A program made the translations under genes and the position numbers. A stretch of 64,000 nt of DNA from assembly GCF_041200025.1 (NCBI RefSeq), contig NZ_CP165628.1:930001-994000 (forward strand), read 5' to 3'. Below the pieces are notes generated by a model. It had not been told where the DNA came from. It did not search any database and was given only the letters and a program-made list of their open reading frames with translations. Origin of the DNA: Rouxiella sp. WC2420. Its GTDB lineage: Bacteria > Pseudomonadota > Gammaproteobacteria > Enterobacterales > Enterobacteriaceae. Shown here piece by piece: positions 38,128-47,193 of the stretch; position 1 is the first letter of the stretch, and each line of letters starts with the position of its first letter.

Positions 38128-39306
38128 ATGAAAGGACGTTGGACTAAGTATTTGCTGAGTGGACTGGTAATCGCCATTTTGGCTGGCTGTTCATCCCGCC
38201 CCACCGATCGGGGCCAGCAATATAAAGATGGGCGACTCGATAACGCGCTTGAGTATGTCAATCAGCCCAATGCGACCGGCAAAGCCGTCAATGCCAGAGA
38301 TTACGCTGACCAGGTCTTGGAAGTGCAAGCCGCGTCTTCAACCTTATATAACCGTAACAACTCAAACTATAGTGCGATTGAGCAATGGGCTCGTGCTGGT
38401 GCCGACACTCGCACCCTGAGTCAGTACGGTATTAGTGCCTATCAAATGGAAGGTGCCGACAATTTCGGCAATGTGCAGTTCACTGGCTACTACACTCCGG
38501 TGGTACAGGCCCGTTATACTCCGCAGGGCGAATTCCAGTATCCGCTTTATCGTATGCCGCCAAAGGCACGCGGCGGCCGTTTACCTGACCGCGCCTCTAT
38601 CTATGCCGGTGCCCTGAGCAGCCGTTACGCGGTTGCCTATACCAATTCCCTGATGGACAACTTCATGATGGAGGTGCAGGGCAGTGGTTATGTTGATTAC
38701 GGCGACGGTCGTCCGTTGACCTTCTTCGGCTACGGCGGCAAAAACGGCCATGCGTATCGCAGTATCGGTAAAATCCTTATCGACCGTGGCGAAGTCGCGC
38801 GTCAGGATATGTCGATGCAGGCAATTCGTCATTGGGCCGATACTCACAGCCCGGCCGAGGTTCTCGAGCTGCTGGAACAAAATCCTTCTTACGTGTTCTT
38901 CAAACCTGAGCCTTACACCCCTGTTCGCGGCGCGGCGGGCGTTCCATTGGTGGCCAAGGCATCAGTAGCATCAGACCGTTCCCTGATCCCTTCAGGTACC
39001 ACGCTGCTGGCTGAAGTACCCGAGCTGAATAACGAAGGCAAATTTACCGGCAGATACCATCTGCGCCTGATGGTGGCGCTGGACGTAGGTGGCGCGATTA
39101 AAGGGCAACATTTCGATATGTATCAAGGAATTGGTCCCCAAGCCGCGATTCCGGCAGGATTTTATAATCACTATGGCCGCGTATGGGTGTTAAAATCGTC
39201 GCAGGCCGCCCAGCCGTTTATGACCTCTTATCAGGAGGCACCGATGAGCGGTGGGTCCCAGCTGGTACCGGCTGATGGGGCCAAGAATCCTTTTGCAGAC
39301 AATTAA
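38128..39306 (+). CDS. mltA: Membrane-bound lytic murein transglycosylase A
   Basis: 392 residues with a lipoprotein signal ending in the lipobox L-A-G-C-S-S, so it is anchored in the outer membrane. It cleaves the MurNAc-GlcNAc bond to form 1,6-anhydro ends. The MltA core includes F-T-G-Y-Y-T-P-V and the C-terminal 3D domain V-A-L-D-V-G-G-A-I-K-G, which carries the catalytic Asp. The frame opens 17 codons earlier, but only the chosen ATG gives a proper signal peptide. Confidence 0.95.
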   Translation: MKGRWTKYLLSGLVIAILAGCSSRPTDRGQQYKDGRLDNALEYVNQPNATGKAVNARDYADQVLEVQAASSTLYNRNNSNYSAIEQWARAGADTRTLSQYGISAYQMEGADNFGNVQFTGYYTPVVQARYTPQGEFQYPLYRMPPKARGGRLPDRASIYAGALSSRYAVAYTNSLMDNFMMEVQGSGYVDYGDGRPLTFFGYGGKNGHAYRSIGKILIDRGEVARQDMSMQAIRHWADTHSPAEVLELLEQNPSYVFFKPEPYTPVRGAAGVPLVAKASVASDRSLIPSGTTLLAEVPELNNEGKFTGRYHLRLMVALDVGGAIKGQHFDMYQGIGPQAAIPAGFYNHYGRVWVLKSSQAAQPFMTSYQEAPMSGGSQLVPADGAKNPFADN

Positions 39307-39334
39307 TAGTAAGTAGATAGAGAGGTTACTCAAC

Positions 39335-40201
39335 ATGGCAGCAGAATACTCTGAGGCTTATCAACAACGTTTCGGCGGCACTGCACGTTTATATGGTCAG
39401 CAGGCCCTGGCGCTGTTTTCTGCTGCGCATGTTTGTGTGATCGGAATTGGTGGCGTTGGGTCGTGGGCGGCTGAAGCCTTGGCGCGAACTGGAATTGGCG
39501 CAATAACGCTGATTGATATGGACGATGTCTGTGTCACCAATACCAATCGCCAGATCCACGCACTGCGCGAAAACGTCGGTCAATCGAAGACCGAGGTAAT
39601 GGCGCAGCGTATTCTGGCGATTAACCCGGAGTGTCAGGTCACCTGCGTGGATGATTTTATTACCCCGGATAATGTCGCGGAAATGCTGAATCGTAATTTC
39701 AGCTATGTAATTGATGCAATTGACAGCGTGCGTCCAAAAGCCGCGCTGCTTTCATACTGCCGTCGCTATAAAATCCCGGTGGTGACTACTGGTGGGGCAG
39801 GGGGGCAAATTGATCCAACTCGTATTGAAGTCGCCGATCTGGCAAAAACTATTCAGGATCCTTTGGCGGCGAAGCTGCGTGAACGCCTGAAGAACGACTT
39901 CAACGTCACCAGGAACAACAAAGGCAAGCTGGGTATCGACTGCGTATTCTCAAGCGAACCGCTGATGTATCCGCAGGCCGATGGCTCGGTTTGTGCTTCG
40001 CGCGCTACTGCCGAAGGCCCTAAACGCATGGACTGCGAGTCAGGATTTGGTGCCGCGACCATGGTCACGGCAAGCTTCGGTTTTGTTGCGGTATCACACG
40101 TATTGAAGAAGATGATGGCCAAGGCTCAGCGCGAGGCTGCTAAACCCGTCGCCCTTGAAGCTACAGCTGCGTTGTCTGCACTTGTTCACCCAAGTCATTA
40201 A
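39335..40201 (+). CDS. tcdA: tRNA threonylcarbamoyladenosine dehydratase TcdA (CsdL)
   Basis: 288 residues, an E1-like enzyme that uses ATP to cyclise t6A37 in ANN-decoding tRNAs, working with CsdA-CsdE sulfur transfer. The nucleotide fold V-I-G-I-G-G-V-G-S-W and L-I-D-M-D-D-V-C-V-T-N-T-N-R are intact. E. coli TcdA has 268 residues and ends just after K-K-M-M-A-K-A. Here about 20 more residues follow, and residues 272-288 together with the stop codon are encoded by an ERIC repeat remnant. This is a repeat-derived C-terminal extension, probably tolerated rather than functional. Confidence 0.96.
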   Translation: MAAEYSEAYQQRFGGTARLYGQQALALFSAAHVCVIGIGGVGSWAAEALARTGIGAITLIDMDDVCVTNTNRQIHALRENVGQSKTEVMAQRILAINPECQVTCVDDFITPDNVAEMLNRNFSYVIDAIDSVRPKAALLSYCRRYKIPVVTTGGAGGQIDPTRIEVADLAKTIQDPLAAKLRERLKNDFNVTRNNKGKLGIDCVFSSEPLMYPQADGSVCASRATAEGPKRMDCESGFGAATMVTASFGFVAVSHVLKKMMAKAQREAAKPVALEATAALSALVHPSH

Positions 40202-40245
40202 CGGCAACCGGCGGCAGCAGATTCAAAGGCTGGCCGTTTTACAGT
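40148..40245 (-). repeat. ERIC remnant overlapping the 3' end of tcdA
   Basis: Starting at GTCGCCCTTGAAGCT, this stretch aligns with units of the ERIC array after rlmM (for example GTTGTCTGC, TTGTTCACCC, AGTCAT-TAAC and CTGGCCG). The central part is degenerate. It supplies the last 17 codons and the stop of tcdA, then continues into the gap before csdE. Confidence 0.7.
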
Positions 40246-40269
40246 GACTAAGATGTTTAGTCTGTAAAA
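40237..40269. terminator. Long inverted repeat between convergent tcdA and csdE
   Basis: TTTTACAG-TG-ACTAA pairs with TTAGT-CTGTAAAA across a short loop, with a two-base bulge. It lies immediately beside the csdE stop and probably ends both transcripts, although the T-run lies within the stem. Confidence 0.5.
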
Positions 40270-40270
40270 T

Positions 40271-40717
40271 TTATAAGCAGGCGCGGGCGATAGTTTTCAC
40301 GCCTTGCGCAAGTGCGGCCAACCCGCTGGCGCGGCTGCTGCTCAGCTGTTCGCGCAATTGCAGAGTATCGAATAATGCCAAGGGATCCTGATTCAGGATT
40401 TCCTCTGCCGTTTTCCCCTCGACCGCGGTTAATAATACGGCCAGCAGGCCTTTAACGATTCGGCCTTCGCTGTCGCCGTAAAAATGAATACCGCCGTTGT
40501 CCAACTTTTCAAACCCTAACCAAACGCGATTTTCGCAGCCAAATAGTTCAATATCGGCGATTTTCAACGATATTTCCAGCGGTGGTAGCGCCTTGGCTAG
40601 TTGCACCAGCTGACGGTAACGGTCTTCCCACAGGCGAAAATGGGAGAATTTCTCTATTAAAGAGGATTCGGTGATTTGGTATCCAAAAGGATGCGGGGCT
40701 AACATAGGTTCTCTCAT
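40271..40717 (-). CDS. csdE: Sulfur acceptor protein CsdE
   Basis: 148 residues of the SufE family. The sulfur-accepting Cys61 (L-F-G-C-E-N-R-V-W-L) is at the same number as in E. coli CsdE. It takes persulfide sulfur from CsdA and relays it, with a link to TcdA. Its ATG abuts the csdA stop, so the pair is one operon. A second in-frame ATG four codons in is possible. Confidence 0.95.
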   Translation of the reverse strand: MREPMLAPHPFGYQITESSLIEKFSHFRLWEDRYRQLVQLAKALPPLEISLKIADIELFGCENRVWLGFEKLDNGGIHFYGDSEGRIVKGLLAVLLTAVEGKTAEEILNQDPLALFDTLQLREQLSSSRASGLAALAQGVKTIARACL

Positions 40718-41935
40718 TTAATCTGCTAAAAGCTCGACGGCAAACTTCACGCTCGACACCAGCCGCTCAACGTCCTGCCGGGTATTATAAGGAGCAAACG
40801 AGGCGCGCAGCGTTCCACTAACACCCAGCGCTTCGGTCAGTGGTTGGGCGCAGTGTTTCCCTGCGCGAAGTGCGACGCCTTTTTCGGCCAGTAGCGCGAC
40901 AATATCACTGTGATGAATGCCTGCGATATCAAACGCCAGCACCGATGACCCGCGGCTACGGAAACTGCGAAAACCTTCAATGCTGCCCAATGCCTGCTCC
41001 GCAAAATCTGCAAGCTGAATACTATAGGCCTCCGCTGCGTCGCGTTCTACGCGGTTTAACCATTTAATCGCCGCGGCTAGCCCCAGCACTCCGGCAATAT
41101 TCGGCGTGCCGGCTTCGAAACGTTGAGGAACCTGCTGTGGTATAAACGCCTGCATGCTGGTTTGCGTCAGCATTTTGCCACCACCGTGCCAGGCGGGCAT
41201 GGATTCAAGCAGCGCCGTTTTACCGTAGAGCACGCCAATACCCGTCGGGCCATAGAGTTTATGGCCGGAGAAGGCATAAAAATCGATATCCATTGCTTTT
41301 ACGTCTGTGACGCCATGCACTATGCCTTGTGCTCCATCGACCATCACTGGCGTGCCGTTGGCATGACAGAGGGCGATCGCGGCTACGAGATCGGGCTGAC
41401 CACCCGTGACATTGGACATTTGGGTAATCGCCAGCAGGCGGCTGCGTGGGTTAAGCAAAGCAGGCAGAGCGGCGATATCCGGCAGGAAATCATCATTAAG
41501 AGGCAAAGTGATGACTTTGGCCTGACACTGTTCGGCCAGCATCAGCCAGGGGATCAGGTTGGCGTGATGCTCTGCCTGACTGACAATAATCTCGTCGCCC
41601 GGCTGTAAACGCGGGCGCAGATAGCTTTGCGCCAGCAGATTGATCGACTCGGTGGTCCCACGAGTCCAGATAATATCTTCTGCACGCGGGGCATTGATAA
41701 AATCGGCAACTGTTTGTCTTGCCTGCTCGAATTCTTCAGTTAATGACTGCGCGGCTTTATGCTGGCTGCGATGCACCGTCGCACCCGCATTTTGATAATA
41801 GTTCACCGTAGAATCGATCACTGCCTGCGGCGTTAACGCCGTTGCCGCACTATCGAGATAGCAGGGAGAGAGTGAATCATCTTCGCGCAGCGCCGGAAAT
41901 TGGCGGCGGAAAGCGGTGAAATCAAAAGGCGTCAT
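40718..41935 (-). CDS. csdA: Cysteine desulfurase CsdA
   Basis: 405 residues, a class II (SufS-like) PLP cysteine desulfurase. PLP Lys226 is in F-S-G-H-K-L-Y-G-P-T-G and the persulfide Cys362 in R-A-G-K-H-C-A-Q-P. It feeds sulfur to CsdE. This is a different subgroup from the IscS-like enzyme in the inserted cluster, so the window encodes two independent desulfurases. Order csdA-csdE beside tcdA is as in E. coli. Confidence 0.96.
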   Translation of the reverse strand: MTPFDFTAFRRQFPALREDDSLSPCYLDSAATALTPQAVIDSTVNYYQNAGATVHRSQHKAAQSLTEEFEQARQTVADFINAPRAEDIIWTRGTTESINLLAQSYLRPRLQPGDEIIVSQAEHHANLIPWLMLAEQCQAKVITLPLNDDFLPDIAALPALLNPRSRLLAITQMSNVTGGQPDLVAAIALCHANGTPVMVDGAQGIVHGVTDVKAMDIDFYAFSGHKLYGPTGIGVLYGKTALLESMPAWHGGGKMLTQTSMQAFIPQQVPQRFEAGTPNIAGVLGLAAAIKWLNRVERDAAEAYSIQLADFAEQALGSIEGFRSFRSRGSSVLAFDIAGIHHSDIVALLAEKGVALRAGKHCAQPLTEALGVSGTLRASFAPYNTRQDVERLVSSVKFAVELLAD

Positions 41936-42135
41936 AGTGTTAAAATCCTGGTCTGGCCGATGTTTTACTTACTCGGATATATGGCTGCTTATGATGAAAA
42001 AGCAAATCTATATCACCTTTAAGAATGGTTACCTGGAAATTTACCAGATGCTTGTTATGCTGAAATAGGACGTCTGACGAATTTAAGCGAGGTTTTCCCC
42101 GCAAATTCAAGCATCTTAATCTACAGGAGTTAATT

Positions 42136-42357
42136 ATGAAGAAGATCTTCGCGGTAGTTTCAGCTGTTTTACTTGCCGGTACCCTGGCTGCTTGTTCAAG
42201 CAACTATGTGATGCACACCAACGATGGTCGTACCATCGTGGCAGAAGGCAAACCAAGCACTGACAGTGACACCGGTATGATCAGCTACACGGATGCCTAT
42301 GGTAACAAACAGCAGATTAATAAGTCAGAAGTAAAAGAGATGGTTGAAGGGAAATAA
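42136..42357 (+). CDS. ygdI: YgdI, DUF903 lipoprotein
   Basis: 73 residues: lipoprotein signal ending L-A-A-C-S-S, then N-Y-V-M-H-T-N-D-G-R-T-I-V, very like E. coli YgdI. AGGAG precedes the ATG. It is a paralogue of YgdR, found 28 kb away in this window; both have a small SH3-like beta fold of unknown function. Confidence 0.95.
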   Translation: MKKIFAVVSAVLLAGTLAACSSNYVMHTNDGRTIVAEGKPSTDSDTGMISYTDAYGNKQQINKSEVKEMVEGK

Positions 42358-42365
42358 TTCCTTCC

Positions 42366-42395
42366 GGGTGCCTTTTCTCTTAAGATGAGGCACCC
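42366..42395 (+). terminator. Hairpin downstream of ygdI
   Basis: GGGTGCC and GGCACCC pair across a 16-base loop just after the ygdI stop; no T-run follows, so it is a weak terminator candidate. Confidence 0.4.
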
Positions 42396-42412
42396 CTAGC
42401 CAAAAAATGGTT

Positions 42413-42607
42413 AAAAAAAAGCACCGCAAAATGCGGTGCTAAAAAATCACTTTGGACAGACAGGGTAATGTACAGGAAGTGAAAATTTGTAGCGCTTAAG
42501 CTACTGGTCTGGATTGCCAGACAATACAAACACAACATCACAACCACAAGCCAAAAGCATCACGGCATCCTCATACCATTCAACTTTTCGTTCCGGCTAC
42601 TGGAAGT
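42413..42607 (-). ncRNA. gcvB: GcvB small regulatory RNA
   Basis: About 195 nt on the minus strand, divergent from gcvA as in E. coli. It starts ACTTCCAGTAGCCGGAACG, holds the G/U-rich target-binding region R1 (complement of 42522-42545, GGTTGTGATGTTGTG...), the conserved CACTTCCTGTACATTACCC block and the terminator GCACCGC-ATTTT-GCGGTGC plus eight Ts. GcvB uses Hfq to repress many amino-acid and peptide transporter mRNAs and is activated by GcvA when glycine is high. Confidence 0.95.
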
Positions 42608-42613
42608 GGCGCA

Positions 42614-42642
42614 ACTATAGGTTTTTGCCTGTACATCCTCAA
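42614..42642 (-). promoter_or_regulatory. gcvB promoter
   Basis: On the minus strand TTGAGG and TATAGT are 17 bases apart, with 6 bases between the -10 and the predicted first base of GcvB. Confidence 0.75.
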
Positions 42643-42735
42643 TGGACAATTTATAATGTCTCGGATTAAAAAAACTAATAACTAAACTTGCGCCAAAGTC
42701 TTTGACTGATGGCTTGAATGAGAAGTGTCCACTTC

Positions 42736-43662
42736 ATGTCTAAACGTTTACCTCCACTAAACTCCTTACGCGTGTTTGACGCCGCTGCTCGCCACCTTAG
42801 TTTTACCAAGGCGGCAGAAGAGCTTTTCGTCACTCAGGCGGCAGTAAGCCACCAGATCAAGTCACTTGAGGACTTTTTGGGCTTAAAACTGTTCCGTCGC
42901 CGTAATCGCTCGCTGTTGTTAACAGAAGAGGGGCAGAGTTATTACCTCGACATAAAAGAAATTTTCTCCTCCTTGAATGAAGCAACGCGCAAGCTTCAGG
43001 CGCGCAGTGCCAAAGGCGCATTAACGGTAAGTTTGCCGCCAAGCTTCGCCATTCAATGGCTGGTGCCTAGGCTGGCTGGCTTTAACTCAGCTTATCCGGG
43101 CATTGATGTGCGCATCCAGGCGGTTGATCGCGATGAAGACAAATTATCGGATGACGTCGATGTAGCTATTTTCCACGGTCGCGGCAACTGGCCGGGTCTA
43201 CGCACCGAGCGTTTATATGCCGAATACTTACTGCCGGTTTGTGCGCCGTCACTGTTAATGGGCGACAATGCGCTGAAGACGCCCGAAGACCTGTCGAAAC
43301 ATACCTTGCTGCATGACGCTTCGCGGCGTGACTGGCTGGCTTATACCAAACAACTGGGGTTGCAGCATATTAATGTGCAACAGGGGCCGATTTTCAGCCA
43401 CAGTGCCATGGTGGTTCAGGCTGCAGTACACGGGCAGGGCGTGGCGTTGGCGAATAATGTGATGGCGCAGACCGAGATCGAAGCCGGGCGTCTGGTTTGT
43501 CCGTTTAATGAAGTTTTAATCAGTAAAAACGCTTTTTATCTGGTTTGTCATGACAGTCAGGCAGAACTGGGTAAAATAGCCGCCTTTCGTCAGTGGATCC
43601 TGGCACGGGCTGCCAGTGAACAAGAGAAATTGCGCTTCCGCTACGATCAGCCGCAAACGTAA
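42736..43662 (+). CDS. gcvA: Glycine cleavage system regulator GcvA
   Basis: 308 residues, LysR family. The N-terminal helix-turn-helix (L-S-F-T-K-A-A-E-E-L-F-V-T-Q-A-A-V-S-H-Q) is nearly identical to E. coli GcvA, followed by the periplasmic-binding-protein-like effector domain. An ATG six codons earlier opens the frame, but the family start M-S-K-R-L-P-P-L-N is used. It activates gcvTHP and gcvB with glycine and represses without it. Confidence 0.97.
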   Translation: MSKRLPPLNSLRVFDAAARHLSFTKAAEELFVTQAAVSHQIKSLEDFLGLKLFRRRNRSLLLTEEGQSYYLDIKEIFSSLNEATRKLQARSAKGALTVSLPPSFAIQWLVPRLAGFNSAYPGIDVRIQAVDRDEDKLSDDVDVAIFHGRGNWPGLRTERLYAEYLLPVCAPSLLMGDNALKTPEDLSKHTLLHDASRRDWLAYTKQLGLQHINVQQGPIFSHSAMVVQAAVHGQGVALANNVMAQTEIEAGRLVCPFNEVLISKNAFYLVCHDSQAELGKIAAFRQWILARAASEQEKLRFRYDQPQT

Positions 43663-43734
43663 ATCAGGATATCTCATGATTCAGGAGTGCCCTGGTTGCG
43701 CCTGAATCAGGAAAGTTGAAGGATAACGATAAAG

Positions 43735-44130
43735 ATGACCAGTCGTGCAATGTTAATCTTTGCCGCACTCAGCGGTTTTGTCTACGTAGCATTTGGTGCA
43801 TTCGGTGCACACGTATTAAGCCAGTCTCTGGGAGCCGCCGAAATGGCGTGGATCCACACTGGATTGGACTATCAGAGCGTACACACTCTGGCTATATTGG
43901 CACTGGGCGTTGCTATGCAGCATCGTAGCAGCCTGTGGTTCTATTGGAGCAGCGCGTGTCTGGCTCTCGGTACAGTATTATTTAGCGGCAGTCTTTATTG
44001 TCTGGCGCTGTCAGGACTCAGATTCTGGGTCTTCGTTACACCAATCGGCGGAACCTTCTTCCTGATTGGTTGGTTATTGATGTTAGTCGGCGCGCTGCGT
44101 CTGGGAAAAAAGGCTCAACGCCATGAATAA
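43735..44130 (+). CDS. ygdD: YgdD, DUF423 inner-membrane protein
   Basis: 131 residues with four hydrophobic segments, starting [14 protein letters not shown] and containing the family block F-G-A-F-G-A-H. Function unknown. AAGGA precedes the ATG, and the 3' end overlaps rlmM by 8 bases. Confidence 0.93.
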   Translation: MTSRAMLIFAALSGFVYVAFGAFGAHVLSQSLGAAEMAWIHTGLDYQSVHTLAILALGVAMQHRSSLWFYWSSACLALGTVLFSGSLYCLALSGLRFWVFVTPIGGTFFLIGWLLMLVGALRLGKKAQRHE

Positions 44131-45226
44131 TAAACTTGCACTCTACTGCCGCTCTGGCTTTGAGAAAGAATGCGCGGCTGAAATTACCGCCAAAGCGGCC
44201 GAAAGAGAAATTTTCGGTTTCGCCCGCGTGAAAGAAGGCAGCGGCTATGTATTGTTTGAGTGCTATCAGCAGGAAGATGCCGATCGTTTGGCGAAAGACA
44301 TTCCTTTTCGTGAACTGATTTTTGCCCGCCAGATGCTGGTGGTCGGTGAATTGCTGAAAGATCTGCCGCCGGAAGACCGTGTCACGCCGATTGTTGGCAT
44401 GTTGCAGGGGGTTGTTACCAACGGCGGTGAGCTGCGCGTTGAAGTTCCTGATACCAACGAAAGTAAAGAACTGACCAAGTTCTGCCGCAAGCTTACTGTG
44501 CCGCTCCGCTCCGCCATGCGTGAACAGCGCGTGCTGGGTAAAAAAGAGAACGCCATGCGCCCCGTGGTGCACGTATTCTTTATCGCGCCGGGATGCTGCT
44601 ACGTGGGTTATTCCTACAGCAATAACAACTCTCCGTTCTATATGGGGATCCCGCGGCTTAAATTCCCATCCGAAGCGCCAAGCCGTTCGACACTGAAACT
44701 TGAAGAAGCATTTCACGTGTTTATTCCAGCCGATGAGTGGGAAGAACGCCTCGCCAGCGGCATGCATGCGGTCGATCTCGGCGCTTGCCCGGGCGGTTGG
44801 ACCTATCAGCTGGTGCAGCGCAGCATGATGGTTGATGCTATCGATAACGGCCCTATGGCACCAAGCCTGATGATGACCGGACAGGTAACGCATCACCGTG
44901 AAGACGGGTTCAAATACAAACCAACGCGTAGCAACATTTACTGGCTGGTCTGCGACATGGTGGAAGTTCCAGCCAAAGTGTCCGCTCTGATGGGCGACTG
45001 GCTGGTCAACGGCTGGTGCCGCGAAGCCATCTTCAACCTGAAGTTGCCGATGAAAAAGCGCTATGAGGAAGTTTCACAGATCCTCGCGCATATGAAATCG
45101 CGTCTTGAAGAAAACGACATCAATGCGGAAATCTTTGCCAAGCAGCTTTACCATGACCGCGAAGAGGTCACGGTTCACGTACGTCGTTTCTGGCCTGTGG
45201 TGCCGGGCCGTCGCGACGAGCGCTAA
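44123..45226 (+). CDS. rlmM: 23S rRNA 2'-O-ribose C2498 methyltransferase RlmM
   Basis: 367 residues (E. coli 366). An N-terminal THUMP domain binds RNA and a Rossmann domain binds SAM through [12 protein letters not shown]. It methylates C2498 of 23S rRNA. It overlaps ygdD and is followed within a few bases by the ERIC array. Confidence 0.96.
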   Translation: MNNKLALYCRSGFEKECAAEITAKAAEREIFGFARVKEGSGYVLFECYQQEDADRLAKDIPFRELIFARQMLVVGELLKDLPPEDRVTPIVGMLQGVVTNGGELRVEVPDTNESKELTKFCRKLTVPLRSAMREQRVLGKKENAMRPVVHVFFIAPGCCYVGYSYSNNNSPFYMGIPRLKFPSEAPSRSTLKLEEAFHVFIPADEWEERLASGMHAVDLGACPGGWTYQLVQRSMMVDAIDNGPMAPSLMMTGQVTHHREDGFKYKPTRSNIYWLVCDMVEVPAKVSALMGDWLVNGWCREAIFNLKLPMKKRYEEVSQILAHMKSRLEENDINAEIFAKQLYHDREEVTVHVRRFWPVVPGRRDER

Positions 45227-45231
45227 ATCCT

Positions 45232-46247
45232 CGTCGCCCTTGAAGCTGTGGCGGTGTTGGCTGCGTTTGTTCACCCCAGTCACTGACTTGTGTCAGCTCC
45301 CGGGGATTCTCAAACTGGCCGCCTTGCTACAACTCCAATGGCTTAGAGGAATATTTTGTGTTCCTTGAAGCTGTGGCGGCGTTGGCTGCGTTTGTTCACC
45401 CCAGTCACTGACTTGTGTCAGCTCCCGGGGATTCTCAAACTGGCCGCCTTGCTACAACTCCAATGGCTTAGAGGAATATTTTGTGTTCCTTGAAGCTGTA
45501 GCGGCGTTGTCTGCGTTTGCTCACCCCGGTCACTGACTTGTGTCAGCTCCCGGGGATTCTCAAACTGGCCGCCTTGCTACAACTCCAATGGCTTAGAGGA
45601 ATATTTTGTGTTCCTTGAAGCTGTAGCGGCGTTGTCTGCGTTTGCTCACCCCGGTCACTGACTTGTGTCAGCTCCCGGGGATTCTCAAACTGGCCGCCTT
45701 GCTACAACTCCAATGGCTTAGAGGAATATTTTGTGTTCCTTGAAGCTGTGGCGGCGTTGGCTGCGTTTGTTCACCCCGGTCACTGACTTGTGTCAGCTCA
45801 TCGGGATTCTCAAACTGGCCGCCTTGCTACAACTCCAATGGCTTAGAGGAATATTTTGTGTTCCTTGAAGCTGTAGCGGCGTTGTCTGCGTTTGCTCACC
45901 CCGGTCACTGACTTGTGTCAGCTCCCGGGGATTCTCAAACTGGCCGCCTTGCTACAACTCCAATAGCTTAGAGGAATATTTTGTGTTCCTTGAAGCTGTG
46001 GCGGCGTTGGCTGCGTTTGTTCACCCCAGTCACTGACTTGTGTCAGCTCATCGGGATTCTCAAACTGGCCGCCTTGCTACAACTCCAATGGCTTAGAGGA
46101 ATATTTTGTGTTCCTTGAAGCTGTAGCGGCGTTGTCTGCGTTTGCTCACCCCGGTCACTGACTTGTGTCAGCTCCCGGGGATTCTCAAACTAGCCGCCTT
46201 GCCACAGCTCCAATGACTTTGAGGATTGTACCTCTTCGCCCTTGAAG
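45232..46247 (-). repeat. Tandem array of eight 125-bp ERIC units
   Basis: Units begin (CCTTGAAG) at 45238, 45363, 45488, 45613, 45738, 45863, 45988 and 46113, a strict 125-bp period, with a truncated ninth start at 46240. Read on the minus strand each contains GAATCCCCGGGAGCTGACAC and AGTGACTGGGGTGA, the ERIC core. Two subtypes exist: GTGGCGGCGTTGGCTG and GTAGCGGCGTTGTCTG, in the order a a b b a b a b, with units 5 and 7 also sharing CATCGGG. The array fills the space between convergent rlmM and xni and carries no supported gene. Confidence 0.9.
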
Positions 46248-46255
46248 TTTCTAAA

Positions 46256-46280
46256 TTACGGCTCAGCCTTTGAGCCGTAA
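46256..46280. terminator. Hairpin spanning the xni stop codon
   Basis: TTACGGCTCA and TGAGCCGTAA form a perfect 10-bp stem around GCCTT; the xni stop lies inside it. Only a short T-rich tail follows on the minus strand. Confidence 0.5.
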
Positions 46281-47018
46281 ATCTTGTAGATTTCCCTTCA
46301 AAATTACATCGGTTTGCAGCGTTGCGACGCGGCGGCTTATGAATGCCATTTCCTGATGTTCGCGCAGTTTCTTTTGCCACTTTTCTGGTATTTCATTCAG
46401 GTGCAGATACAGCTCTTCCAGCGTCGGATGCTGACTCAGCAAGGTTTCCGCGGCTTTTGGGCCAATACCGGCGACGCCCGGAATTTTACTGCTGCTGATA
46501 CCTGCCAAACCCCAGTAGTCTGTTAGCTGGGTTGGAAGTACGCCGAAACTTGCCTGCACGAACGGCATGTCTAACCAGCGTTTCTGGAAGTAGTCACGTA
46601 TTTGTACCTCGGGTGCGAGCAACTGGCAGTAGCCTTTATCGGTAGAAACAATCGTTACCTGATGACCAGCGCCAGCTACTTTGGCAGTAAGGGTGGCGGC
46701 GAGATCGTCCGCCTCTTGCCCCGCAGCGTGCCAGCAGGCAATTCCAATACTCTCAAAGCCGGCTTTTAATGCAGGCATTTCAGCAAACAAGTTTTCCGGC
46801 ATTGGCGTTCGCCCTGCCTTGTAGTCTGGAAGGCACTGGTGTCGCCAGCTATCGTGGCGATCGTCCTCGTCGAATACAGCAACCGCGTGGGTTGGCTGAG
46901 TGTGCTGAATCAGCTGATTAACGGCGCTCTGGCAGGCAATGACGCAGGGTGATCCCTGTACGGCATGAATGCGCCTGATAAGATTTAGCGCGTCGATGAT
47001 TAATAAGTGAATTTTCAT
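46263..47018 (-). CDS. xni: Flap endonuclease Xni (ExoIX)
   Basis: 251 residues, homologous to the 5' nuclease domain of DNA polymerase I. Metal-binding acidic residues are visible in [15 protein letters not shown] and S-T-D-K-G-Y-C-Q, then the helix-hairpin-helix [12 protein letters not shown]. It acts on DNA flaps. Length and sequence match E. coli Xni. The 3' end lies next to the ERIC array. Confidence 0.95.
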   Translation of the reverse strand: MKIHLLIIDALNLIRRIHAVQGSPCVIACQSAVNQLIQHTQPTHAVAVFDEDDRHDSWRHQCLPDYKAGRTPMPENLFAEMPALKAGFESIGIACWHAAGQEADDLAATLTAKVAGAGHQVTIVSTDKGYCQLLAPEVQIRDYFQKRWLDMPFVQASFGVLPTQLTDYWGLAGISSSKIPGVAGIGPKAAETLLSQHPTLEELYLHLNEIPEKWQKKLREHQEMAFISRRVATLQTDVILKGNLQDLRLKG

Positions 47019-47193
47019 ACCGAGAGGGTATCAGTATTTCGGTTCGATGGCATCGGGGAAGTCGGTTTGCGCAAGCTTGCAGCGGGGAATTGCGAGAGGG
47101 CGCGCAATTTCACTTTTGCTTGGAGGTGCGGGATTTGTTGATATATTCACCCGCTTTTATAAGCGGATGAATATTAGAATAAAAGCATCAAGA

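Noticed and set aside
45232-46247. Array considered as CRISPR
   Set aside because: The repeat is 125 bp with no unique spacers, no cas genes are near, and the units contain the ERIC core.
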